Below the pieces are notes generated by a model, which did not search any database, was not told where the DNA came from, and saw only the letters and a list, made by a program, of their open reading frames with translations. The translations under genes and the position numbers were made by a program. Positions 1 to 6,334 of a stretch of 6,743 bases of DNA are shown one piece after another (positions within the stretch are counted from its first letter, which is position 1; each line of letters starts with the position of its first letter). This DNA is from an uncultured Lachnospiraceae bacterium (GTDB lineage: Bacteria; Bacillota; Clostridia; Lachnospirales; Lachnospiraceae): assembly GCA_910585895.1 (NCBI GenBank), contig CAJUHY010000087.1, positions 1-6,743 of the forward strand. Reading direction: 5' to 3'.

Positions 1-1
1 G

Positions 2-3000
2 ATGATGGCGGATGTGGAAGTGACGAAAGTTTCCACCAACCGCAATCGGGATTATCTTAGGGTGTATCTGCTAAGTTCCAGGCTGATAGAGAAGAAGCGG
101 ATTTTTGGTTTAGAAAAGGACATTAAGAAACAGCTTTTTCCATATCAAGAGCTGACGGTAAAAATTATTGAGAAATTTAGCCTTTCTGAACAGTATAATC
201 CCAAGAGACTGCTGCAAATCTATCGGGACAGTCTGTTGGAGGAATTGCGGGCATACAGTCACCTGGAGTACAGTATCCTTAAAATGGCACGAATTCATTT
301 CCCTCAGGAAAATGTAATGCAGCTTTTGCTGGAGGATTCTGTAATAACCAGGCAGAAGTCCGAGGAGCTTGTGCAGATATTGGAGAAAATAATATGCGAG
401 CGCTGCGGGATGGATGTGAATATTCAGGTGGAGTACATAGAGCCGACGGAGAAGAGATATAAGCAGGACAGCAATATCCGAATCCAAAACGAAGTTCAGG
501 CGATTATTTCCCAGTCTTCTCTGGGAAATAATGTTCTGGAGGCGGAGGAGTTAACGATTTCTGGAAATGTGGAGGAAGTGGAGACAAAACAGCCGCAGAC
601 CAAGAACACAAAGAGTGAACCAGTGGGCAGCGCAGCGTCTGCTGAGATGGAGAAAAAGACTGTTACCAAAGGCGGCGTAAATAACAGCAGAGGCAAAAGA
701 GAAGGCTATCATGGCTTTAAGCGTTCCGATAACCCCGAAGTAATTTACGGACGTGATTTTGAAGAGGAGCCCATCGCTATTGAGCAGATTGCCGGTGAGA
801 TGGGAGAAGTTGTCATCCGCGGCAAAATACTAAACCTAGAGACCAGGGAAATCCGTAATGAGAAGACTATTATCATGTTTTCTATTTCAGATTTCACTGA
901 TACGATTATGGTGAAGATGTTTGCCAAAAACGAGTTCGTCTCAGATATTACGGCGGAAGTGAAAAAGGGTGCGTTTCTGAAAATAAAGGGCGTCACTACG
1001 ATTGACAGGTTTGATGGGGAGTTGACGATTGGCTCGATTGCCGGGATGAAAAAAATAGCAGATTTTACCAGCAGCCGCATAGATACAAGCCCACGCAAAC
1101 GTGTGGAACTGCATTGCCATACGAAGATGAGCGATATGGACGGCGTCTCAGAGGTGAAAGATATCATAAAACGTGCGCAAAAGTGGGGGCATCCGGCGCT
1201 GGCGGTCACTGACCACGGTGATGTACAGGCGTTTCCGGATGCTAATCATGCTATTTCCCCAGGAGATGATTTTAAGGTCATTTACGGAGTGGAAGCATAC
1301 CTGGTGGATGACTTAAAAACAATTGTGGAAAACTCCAGGGGGCAGAGCCTTTCGGAGACGTATGTGGTGTTTGATTTAGAGACTACAGGTTTTTCCCCTC
1401 TGAATAATAAAATTATTGAAATTGGCGCCGTGAAAGTGGTGGAGGGAAAGATTACGGAACGTTTTTCCACGTTTGTAAATCCAGAAGCGCCGATTCCTTT
1501 TAAGGTGGAGGAACTGACCCATATTCGGGACGATATGGTTTTGTCTGCACCTAAGATAGAAGAGATTTTGCCGGATTTCATGGAATTCTGCGAGGGGGCT
1601 GTCATGGTGGCGCACAATGCAGAATTTGATATGAGCTTTATCAGTAAAAACTGTGAGCGGCAAGGACTTTCCTGTGAGTATACGGTTGTTGATACCGTGG
1701 CGCTTGCCCGAGTGCTGCTGCCGCAGCTCAACAGGTTTAAGTTAAATAATGTGGCAAAAGTGTTAAAAGTTTCCCTGGAGAACCATCATCGCGCCGTGGA
1801 TGATGCAGCTTGTACGGCAGAAATTTTTGTCAAGTTTATCCACATGATGAAGGAGAGGGGAATTGAGGACTTAGACCAGGTCAATGATATGGGAAATGAT
1901 TCCGTAGACAACATTCGGAAACTGCACAGTCACCATGCTATTATCCTTGCCACCAATGATACTGGACGCATTAACCTTTACCGTCTGGTGTCAGATGCTC
2001 ATCTGACTTATTTCTACCGGCAGCCAAGGATTCCTAAAAGTGAATTTTTAAAGCATCGGGAAGGACTGCTGATTGGTTCAGCATGTGAGGCGGGGGAATT
2101 ATATCAGGCAATTTTGCGTGGCAGCTCCGAGGAAGAAATTGCCAGGCTGGTACGTTTCTATGATTATCTGGAAATACAGCCTTTGGGCAATAATGCATTC
2201 ATGCTGCGTTCAGACAGTCCTATGGTGAATTCGGAGGGGGAACTGAAAGATATCAACCGCCGGATTGTCAGGCTGGGAGAAGAATTCCATAAACCGGTGG
2301 TGGCGACCTGTGACGTGCACTTTTTGGACCCTGAGGATGAGGTTTACCGCCGGATTATTATGGCAGGAAAAGGATTTTCTGATGCAGATGACCAGGCACC
2401 TTTATTTTTGCGCACAACAGAGGAAATGTTGGAGGAGTTCGCCTATCTCGGAGATGAGAAAGCAGAAGAGGTTGTTATCACCAATACCAATAAGATTGCA
2501 GATATGTGCGAGAGGATTTCTCCAGTGAGACCGGATAAGTGTCCGCCGGTCATTGAGAATTCAGACCAAATGCTCCGCGATATCTGTTATAACCGCGCCC
2601 ATGAGATTTATGGGGACGAGCTGCCGGAAATTGTTAGGGAACGGTTGGAACGTGAACTGAATTCCATCATTTCCAACGGTTATGCCGTTATGTACATTAT
2701 TGCCCAGAAGTTAGTGTGGAAGTCTAATGAGGACGGTTATCTGGTGGGCTCACGTGGTTCGGTAGGTTCTTCCTTTGTAGCTACCATGTCGGGAATTACA
2801 GAAGTAAATCCGTTGTCGCCGCATTATTACTGCAAGCATTGCCATTACAGTGATTTTGAGTCGGAGGAAGTGAAAGCCTACGCCGGGCGAGCCGGCTGTG
2901 ACATGCCGGACAAGATTTGCCCCGAATGTGGAGAGCCGTTGGAAAAAGAGGGGTTTGACATACCGTTTGAAACATTTTTGGGATTTAAGGGCAACAAGGA

Positions 3001-4429
3001 ACCGGATATCGACCTGAATTTTTCTGGAGAATATCAGAGTAAAGCCCATGCTTATTGTGAGGTTATTTTTGGTTTCGGACAGACTTTCCGTGCTGGGACC
3101 ATCGGTACACTGGCTGATAAGACGGCATTTGGCTATATCAAGAATTATTATGAAGAACGTGGTGTACGTAAGAGAAATTGTGAAATTGACCGCATTGTTC
3201 AGGGATGTGTCGGTATCCGCCGGACAACTGGGCAGCATCCAGGCGGTATTATTGTACTTCCTCTGGGAGAGGAAATTCATTCTTTTACACCTATCCAGCA
3301 TCCGGCAAACGATATGGCAACAGATATTGTCACGACTCATTTTGACTATCACTCCATTGACCATAATTTGCTTAAACTGGACATTCTGGGACACGATGAT
3401 CCTACTATGATTCGTATGCTTGAAGATTTAACTGGAATCGATGCCAGAAAAATCCGCTTGGACGACCCTGATGTGATGTCCTTGTTTCAAAGTACGAAAG
3501 CATTGGGTATCGAACCGGAGGATATCGGCGGCTGCAAACTTGGTTCTTTGGGGATTCCAGAGTTTGGTACAGATTTTGTAATCCAGATGCTGATTGACAC
3601 TAATCCGCAATCATTCTCAGATTTGGTGCGTATCTCAGGGCTGTCCCATGGCACGGATGTATGGCTGGGGAATGCGCAGACTTTGATTCAGGAGAAAAAG
3701 GCAACCATTTCCACGGCTATCTGTACCCGTGACGATATCATGACATATTTAATCGGCATGGGCATGGAAAGTGAACTCAGTTTTACTATTATGGAGAGTG
3801 TGCGTAAAGGAAAGGGTCTCAAGCCTGAGTGGGAAGAGGCTATGCTTGAACACAATGTGCCAGACTGGTATATCTGGTCCTGCAAGAAGATAAAATATAT
3901 GTTCCCTAAAGCCCATGCGGCAGCGTACGTTATGATGGCATGGCGCATTGCTTACTGCAAAGTGTTTTATCCATTGGCTTACTATGCGGCATTTTTCAGT
4001 ATCCGTGCAACGTCCTTTAATTATGAACTGATGTGCCAGGGGAAAGATAAGCTGAATTATTTTCTGGCAGATTATGAACGTAGAAAAGATACTTTGACGA
4101 AAAAAGAGCAGGATACTGTAAAAGACATGAAGATTGTTCAGGAAATGTATGCCAGAGGATTTGAATTCATGCCGATGGATTTGTTCAAGGCTCAGGCACA
4201 TGCCTTTCAAATTATAGATGGCAAATTAATGCCGTCTCTGGACAGTGTGGAAGGTCTCGGCGATAAGGCGGCAGATGCTGTGGTGGAAGCGGCAAAATAC
4301 GGTCCTTTTCTCTCTAAAGATGATTTCCGGCAGCGCACGAAAGTTTCTAAGACTGTTATTGATCTGATGGATGAACTGGGAATTTTAGGTGAACTGCCGG
4401 AATCTAATCAGTTGTCGCTGTTTGATTGA
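2..4429 (+). CDS. polC: DNA polymerase III alpha subunit, Gram-positive PolC type (5' end probably cut by window edge)
   Basis: Replicative DNA polymerase with integral 3'-5' proofreading, acting at the fork with the beta clamp. Residues are counted from the ATG at base 2. The order is an N-terminal domain (about 1-190), a charged linker, an OB fold (about 267-350), a PHP domain beginning LHCHTKMSDMDG (H371, H373), and an inserted DEDDh exonuclease (D458/E460 in DLETTG, D543 in HNAEFD, H596 and D601 in HRAVDD). The PHP domain then resumes (CDVH near 771-773). The polymerase core has GSRGSVGSS (916-924), zinc-binding cysteines (C944, C947, C973, C976, with C966 nearby), catalytic aspartates D1002 and D1004 in PDIDLNFSG and D1127 in LLKLDILG, RTTGQHPGG (1074-1082) and FPKAHAAAY (1301-1309). 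The C-terminus QLSLF (1470-1474) is a clamp-binding motif. As I recall the family, about 20 residues precede ADVEVTKVSTN, so the ATG at base 2 is probably internal. All catalytic residues are present. Confidence 0.97.
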   Translation: MMADVEVTKVSTNRNRDYLRVYLLSSRLIEKKRIFGLEKDIKKQLFPYQELTVKIIEKFSLSEQYNPKRLLQIYRDSLLEELRAYSHLEYSILKMARIHFPQENVMQLLLEDSVITRQKSEELVQILEKIICERCGMDVNIQVEYIEPTEKRYKQDSNIRIQNEVQAIISQSSLGNNVLEAEELTISGNVEEVETKQPQTKNTKSEPVGSAASAEMEKKTVTKGGVNNSRGKREGYHGFKRSDNPEVIYGRDFEEEPIAIEQIAGEMGEVVIRGKILNLETREIRNEKTIIMFSISDFTDTIMVKMFAKNEFVSDITAEVKKGAFLKIKGVTTIDRFDGELTIGSIAGMKKIADFTSSRIDTSPRKRVELHCHTKMSDMDGVSEVKDIIKRAQKWGHPALAVTDHGDVQAFPDANHAISPGDDFKVIYGVEAYLVDDLKTIVENSRGQSLSETYVVFDLETTGFSPLNNKIIEIGAVKVVEGKITERFSTFVNPEAPIPFKVEELTHIRDDMVLSAPKIEEILPDFMEFCEGAVMVAHNAEFDMSFISKNCERQGLSCEYTVVDTVALARVLLPQLNRFKLNNVAKVLKVSLENHHRAVDDAACTAEIFVKFIHMMKERGIEDLDQVNDMGNDSVDNIRKLHSHHAIILATNDTGRINLYRLVSDAHLTYFYRQPRIPKSEFLKHREGLLIGSACEAGELYQAILRGSSEEEIARLVRFYDYLEIQPLGNNAFMLRSDSPMVNSEGELKDINRRIVRLGEEFHKPVVATCDVHFLDPEDEVYRRIIMAGKGFSDADDQAPLFLRTTEEMLEEFAYLGDEKAEEVVITNTNKIADMCERISPVRPDKCPPVIENSDQMLRDICYNRAHEIYGDELPEIVRERLERELNSIISNGYAVMYIIAQKLVWKSNEDGYLVGSRGSVGSSFVATMSGITEVNPLSPHYYCKHCHYSDFESEEVKAYAGRAGCDMPDKICPECGEPLEKEGFDIPFETFLGFKGNKEPDIDLNFSGEYQSKAHAYCEVIFGFGQTFRAGTIGTLADKTAFGYIKNYYEERGVRKRNCEIDRIVQGCVGIRRTTGQHPGGIIVLPLGEEIHSFTPIQHPANDMATDIVTTHFDYHSIDHNLLKLDILGHDDPTMIRMLEDLTGIDARKIRLDDPDVMSLFQSTKALGIEPEDIGGCKLGSLGIPEFGTDFVIQMLIDTNPQSFSDLVRISGLSHGTDVWLGNAQTLIQEKKATISTAICTRDDIMTYLIGMGMESELSFTIMESVRKGKGLKPEWEEAMLEHNVPDWYIWSCKKIKYMFPKAHAAAYVMMAWRIAYCKVFYPLAYYAAFFSIRATSFNYELMCQGKDKLNYFLADYERRKDTLTKKEQDTVKDMKIVQEMYARGFEFMPMDLFKAQAHAFQIIDGKLMPSLDSVEGLGDKAADAVVEAAKYGPFLSKDDFRQRTKVSKTVIDLMDELGILGELPESNQLSLFD

Positions 4430-4433
4430 ATTA

Positions 4434-5003
4434 TTAGGCAAACTCAATATAATTTTCTGCCATTTTGGCGATTCTTGCCAAGGCATAAACTTCAATTCCC
4501 TGATTTATAAGTTTTTCTCGTCCTGGCTGGAAAGATTTCTCAATGAGGACAGCAAAACCGGCAATAGTGGCATGAGACATGCGCAGCAGCCTGAGAGCTG
4601 CTGTGGCTGCTTCGCCGTTGGCGAGGAAGTCATCAACAATCAGTACATGGTCGTTATCGCTGATATATTTTTTGGATAACGTAAGTTCATAGTTGGTCTC
4701 TTTGGTGAAAGAAGTGACTACGGTCTGGTAGAGGTCCTGATTGAGAATTTTGGACGGCTGTTTTTTGAGGATAATCAGCGGCACATCCATAGCAACCGCA
4801 GCCATGAGGGCAGGAGCAATGCCAGAACTTTCGATGGTAGCGATTTTCGTAATTCCTCTATCTTTAAAGTGTTCGGCGATATCTTTTCCCATTTCCTGCA
4901 TAAGCATAGGGTCAATCTGATGGTTGATGAAACTGTCAACTTTCAGGATATGTTCATTTACGGCGAGACCGTCTTTTTTGATTTTATCTTCTAATAGCTT
5001 CAT
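4434..5003 (-). CDS. xpt: Xanthine phosphoribosyltransferase
   Basis: Cytosolic purine-salvage enzyme that joins xanthine to PRPP, giving XMP and pyrophosphate. The 189-residue product is close to the usual length of about 190. Family landmarks are KVDSFINHQIDP (21-32), ESSGIAP (58-64), the PRPP-binding segment HVLIVDDFLANGEAA (119-133, with the acidic pair D124/D125) and IEKSFQPGR (154-162). The whole chain reads like Bacillus Xpt. The start is supported by GAGGTG at 5014-5009, five bases before the ATG. The gene lies 58 bases downstream of the membrane-protein gene on the same strand, so co-transcription is likely. It converges on polC with four bases between stop codons. A PurR- or riboswitch-type control site was looked for and not seen. 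No defects are visible. Confidence 0.95.
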   Translation of the reverse strand: MKLLEDKIKKDGLAVNEHILKVDSFINHQIDPMLMQEMGKDIAEHFKDRGITKIATIESSGIAPALMAAVAMDVPLIILKKQPSKILNQDLYQTVVTSFTKETNYELTLSKKYISDNDHVLIVDDFLANGEAATAALRLLRMSHATIAGFAVLIEKSFQPGREKLINQGIEVYALARIAKMAENYIEFA

Positions 5004-5061
5004 TTTTTCACCTCGTATGATAATTATATGGTAATTTTAACAACATTTTATCTGGAAAATT
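5004..5061 (-). other. Short intergenic gap between membrane-protein gene and xpt
   Basis: This AT-rich 58-base gap holds the xpt SD (GAGGTG, 5014-5009). It also has a perfect TATAAT (5028-5023) that lacks a credible -35 box at 16-18 bp. A start from it would leave a leader of only about 12 bases. The gap is too short for a purine riboswitch aptamer plus expression platform. The simplest reading is an intra-operon spacer. Confidence 0.6.
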
Positions 5062-5547
5062 TCAATCAAAATACATCTGATATATATTTTCCATTATGTA
5101 TTCAGAAAAGGAATCTTCTAATTCAGGAAATTCCTCTGTCAGTAAACGGCTGATATTTTCCAAACGCAGATAATATAGTTCCTCCATAGAGATGTCTCCT
5201 TCGTCTACACCGTGGGAAATCGCATCGGCAGAGTAGTGCTCCACGAACCAGTTGCGAATTCGGCAGATGTCAGCTTCTTCTTTGGATTTGACTGGAATAA
5301 GTCTGGCATGAAAAGCCCGAATGCTCACAAACAAGAAGATAAGGAAGAGAATTCCCAGAACTATCGTTGCCATCAGCAATGTAGTAAAAGGAATATCTAA
5401 GGGAAGTATATTTGTCCAGACTAATATGAGGGCAGCAAATCCCATAATTCCCAGAAACAGAAAGGACCATGCAGTAGAAGAGGCATCTTCTATTTTTCTG
5501 TCCGCCTCCACATAAGTATGTTTCTGTTTCACTGTCGTATCTGCCAT
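5062..5547 (-). CDS. Two-transmembrane-helix protein of unknown function, upstream of xpt
   Basis: I do not recognise a named family, though similar small membrane proteins are, from memory, common in Lachnospiraceae. The 161-residue product has a short charged N-terminus (1-26), two hydrophobic helices (about 27-48 and 54-76) joined by a short proline-containing turn, then an acidic soluble tail (about 85-161). The tail is rich in Glu and aromatic residues (EELYYLRLENI; ending IYQMYFD). There is no signal-peptide cleavage pattern and no catalytic motif. With both ends on the same side, a hairpin with a cytoplasmic tail is the likely topology; this is inference. The start is supported by GGAGG (5560-5556), eight bases before the ATG, and by a promoter at 5639-5611. 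An overlapping ATG at 5551-5549 in another frame lies too close to that SD and gives no sensible product. Position suggests a shared transcript with xpt but does not reveal a function. Confidence 0.85.
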   Translation of the reverse strand: MADTTVKQKHTYVEADRKIEDASSTAWSFLFLGIMGFAALILVWTNILPLDIPFTTLLMATIVLGILFLIFLFVSIRAFHARLIPVKSKEEADICRIRNWFVEHYSADAISHGVDEGDISMEELYYLRLENISRLLTEEFPELEDSFSEYIMENIYQMYFD

Positions 5548-5610
5548 TCATCCTACCTCCGGTTTCTTTTAAGGGTAATATTAACTGTGACTGATAACAT
5601 CATTAGCACT

Positions 5611-5639
5611 ATTATAAATGAAATGAGCATATATTACAA
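5611..5639 (-). promoter_or_regulatory. Sigma-A-type promoter for the membrane protein-xpt operon
   Basis: On the minus strand, TTGTAA (5639-5634, 4/6 to consensus) is followed after exactly 17 bp by a perfect TATAAT (5616-5611). Transcription would start near 5604, giving a leader of about 57 bases that carries the GGAGG of the downstream gene. That leader contains no conserved purine-aptamer segments. Confidence 0.75.
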
Positions 5640-5658
5640 TCATTTTAGGCAAATCTCA

Positions 5659-5687
5659 TTGCAGAAGGAAAAAAGATTTTATATACT
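5659..5687 (+). promoter_or_regulatory. Candidate sigma-A-type promoter for rlmH
   Basis: TTGCAG (5659-5664, 3/6) and TATACT (5682-5687, 5/6) are separated by exactly 17 bp. Transcription would begin near 5694, just downstream of the first AGGAGG (5688-5693) and within repeat copy 1, giving an rlmH leader of about 160 bases made mainly of repeat. The -35 box is weak, and readthrough or another promoter cannot be excluded. If this start is right, the SD in copy 1 is not in the message and the SD in copy 2 is the first available. Confidence 0.5.
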
Positions 5688-5729
5688 AGGAGGAGAGCAA
5701 ATGCGAAGCATTTGTGGAATGCTTTCCGA
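5687..5729 (+). repeat. Structured repeat, copy 1 (SD + ATG + hairpin)
   Basis: The unit begins TAGGAGG (5687-5693) and continues into a 34-base segment (5696-5729) identical to 5782-5815. The internal hairpin is AATGC-GAA-GCATT, with stem arms 5700-5704 and 5708-5712. An outer 8-bp stem pairs 5692-5699 with 5720-5727. In this copy one outer pair is G-T (5695/5724), which is a G-U wobble in RNA. A seven-base asymmetric bulge lies on the 3' side. The ATG at 5701-5703 is seven bases after AGGAGG. It is most likely a dispersed small palindromic element; only two copies are visible here. Confidence 0.85.
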
Positions 5730-5735
5730 CGAGCT

Positions 5736-5762
5736 GGCAGGTGACGCGAAGCGGCGCGTGCC
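5736..5762 (+). repeat. GC-rich hairpin between the two repeat copies
   Basis: GGCA (5736-5739) pairs with TGCC (5759-5762) and CGCG (5745-5748) pairs with CGCG (5755-5758), with a five-base bulge and a six-base loop. A competing small hairpin CGC-GAA-GCG (5745-5753) has the same GAA triloop as the flanking repeats, suggesting the spacer belongs to the same composite element. Its GC content is clearly above the surrounding AT-rich intergenic DNA. There is no T-tract, so it is not a typical intrinsic terminator. Confidence 0.5.
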
Positions 5763-5771
5763 GATACCGAA

Positions 5772-5815
5772 TAGGAGGGAAAGCAAATGCGAAGCATTTG
5801 TGGAATGCTTTCCGA
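5772..5815 (+). repeat. Structured repeat, copy 2 (SD + ATG + hairpin), abutting an rlmH in-frame ATG
   Basis: TAGGAGG (5772-5778) is followed by the 34-base segment identical to copy 1 (5782-5815). The outer stem GGAAAGCA (5778-5785) pairs perfectly with TGCTTTCC (5806-5813). The inner stem AATGC (5786-5790) pairs with GCATT (5794-5798) around a GAA triloop, leaving a 3' bulge at 5799-5805. Identity with copy 1 ends at 5815, and the next base begins an ATG (5816) in frame with rlmH. One base of length difference separates the SD from the core relative to copy 1. Confidence 0.85.
5773..5778 (+). promoter_or_regulatory. AGGAGG Shine-Dalgarno within repeat copy 2
   Basis: This near-ideal SD is followed eight bases later by ATG 5787. 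It is also 37 bases upstream of ATG 5816. Folding of 5780-5811 would loop out the intervening bases and leave about five unpaired bases between this SD and ATG 5816. Which ATG it serves decides whether rlmH is made from the in-frame upstream start. Direct evidence is only the sequence and spacing. Confidence 0.45.
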
Positions 5816-5819
5816 ATGA
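5787..5819 (+). other. Possible 10-residue leader peptide MRSICGMLSE, stop overlapping an rlmH in-frame ATG
   Basis: The ATG is eight bases after AGGAGG and the frame encodes ten residues before TGA (5817-5819). The stop overlaps ATG 5816-5818 in the arrangement ATGA, typical of translational coupling. From that ATG the rlmH frame continues 13 codons (MKIRKIAERVCIQ) into the usual MKITILAVGK start. The start codon of the peptide lies inside the inner hairpin stem, so folding and peptide translation would exclude each other. Whether the peptide is made is unknown. Confidence 0.25.
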
Positions 5820-5854
5820 AAATACGAAAAATAGCAGAGAGAGTGTGCATACAG

Positions 5855-6334
5855 ATGAAAATTACAATATTAGCAGTAGGAAAAGTGAAAGAACGTTTTT
5901 ACCGGGAGGCGGTTGAGGAGTTTGTAAAGCGTCTTGGACGATACTGCAAGCTCGAAATTATTGAGGTGGCGGATGAAAAGACGCCGGATGGCGCGGGTGC
6001 ATCTTTGGAAAGGCAGATTGTGGAAAAAGAAGGCGCGCGCCTATGCAAATATCTGAAAGAGGATGCCTGGATCTGTGCCCTTGCCATTGAGGGGAAAGTA
6101 ATGGATTCCCTGGAATTTTCTGCACAGATGGAACAGCTGGGCATTGCAGGTATTAGCCATATACAGTTTGTAATTGGCGGTTCTCTTGGGCTGGCAGAAA
6201 ATATTCTAAAACGTGCGGACTTCAAGCTCAGTTTTTCTAAGATGACATTTCCTCATCAACTGATGCGGGTGATTTTGCTAGAGCAGATTTACCGAGGATA
6301 TCGGATTATGATGAAGGAGCCATATCACAAGTAA
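5855..6334 (+). CDS. rlmH: 23S rRNA (pseudouridine(1915)-N3)-methyltransferase RlmH
   Basis: SPOUT-class methyltransferase that uses SAM to methylate N3 of pseudouridine 1915 in helix 69 of 23S rRNA, acting as a dimer on assembled ribosomes. From MKITILAVGK to the terminal YHK it is 159 residues, exactly the length I recall for the Staphylococcus homologue (OrfX). Landmarks are LAIEGK (76-81), FVIGGSLGL (105-113) and SFSKMTFPHQLMRVILLEQIYRGYRI (split: SFSKMTFPHQ 126-135, LMRVILLEQIYRGYRI 136-151). These form the trefoil-knot SAM site and dimer interface. The start at 5855 is chosen from family length, but its SD is poor (GAGAGAG, 5837-5843, 11 bases away). The frame stays open upstream, with in-frame ATGs at 5816 and 5714. 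The leader consists of two structured repeats. No terminator is visible after the stop. Confidence 0.95.
   Translation: MKITILAVGKVKERFYREAVEEFVKRLGRYCKLEIIEVADEKTPDGAGASLERQIVEKEGARLCKYLKEDAWICALAIEGKVMDSLEFSAQMEQLGIAGISHIQFVIGGSLGLAENILKRADFKLSFSKMTFPHQLMRVILLEQIYRGYRIMMKEPYHK

Larger units (their letters stand above)
5701..5916 (+). other. Possible 71-codon leader ORF made mostly of repeat sequence, overlapping rlmH out of frame
   Basis: An ATG seven bases after AGGAGG opens a 71-codon frame starting MRSICGMLSDELAG and ending FLPGGG. It runs through both repeat copies and 62 bases into rlmH in a different frame. Composition is low-quality for a protein (Arg, Ser and Asn rich, no domain), and the two repeat copies are read in different frames because they are offset by 86 bases. 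I do not think it encodes a functional protein. It may be translated as a leader ORF if the message extends upstream of 5688. It has the best-spaced SD in this leader, which is why it is listed. Confidence 0.2.

Noticed and set aside
3048..3410. 120-codon ORF inside polC on the same strand
   Set aside because: It is an out-of-frame shadow of conserved polymerase sequence, with no SD and no recognisable protein features. The same holds for the long antisense frames under polC and rlmH.
4465..4481. Terminator hairpin TTGGC...GCCAA near the polC/xpt junction
   Set aside because: It has a five-bp stem with a seven-base loop, lies inside xpt coding sequence, and no T-tract follows on either strand.
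5023..5028. Internal promoter directly before xpt (perfect TATAAT)
   Set aside because: There is no usable -35 box at 16-18 bp; the nearest TTGTTA is only 9 bp away. A start here would leave almost no room before the SD. AT-rich DNA gives such hexamers by chance.
5548..5658. Purine riboswitch upstream of the xpt operon
   Set aside because: The minus strand lacks the conserved aptamer core segments and paired ends. The predicted leader from the promoter is only about 57 bases.
5622..5660. Operator-like inverted repeat AATGAG...CTCATT between the divergent promoters
   Set aside because: Six bp with a 27-base spacer is expected by chance in this composition, and nothing else supports a binding site.
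5687..5815. CRISPR-like repeat-spacer unit
   Set aside because: There are only two copies, the repeat is strongly self-complementary with an embedded SD and ATG, the spacer itself forms a hairpin, and no cas genes are present.
5714..5854. rlmH starting at ATG 5714 (206 residues)
   Set aside because: The extra 47 residues are translated repeat sequence with no family counterpart. ATG 5714 has no SD. It is an open frame by chance.
6317..6334. SCC-type attachment site at the 3' end of rlmH
   Set aside because: The end of the gene resembles the staphylococcal orfX integration site only because YHK is conserved in the protein. No matching direct repeat or recombinase gene is visible in the window.
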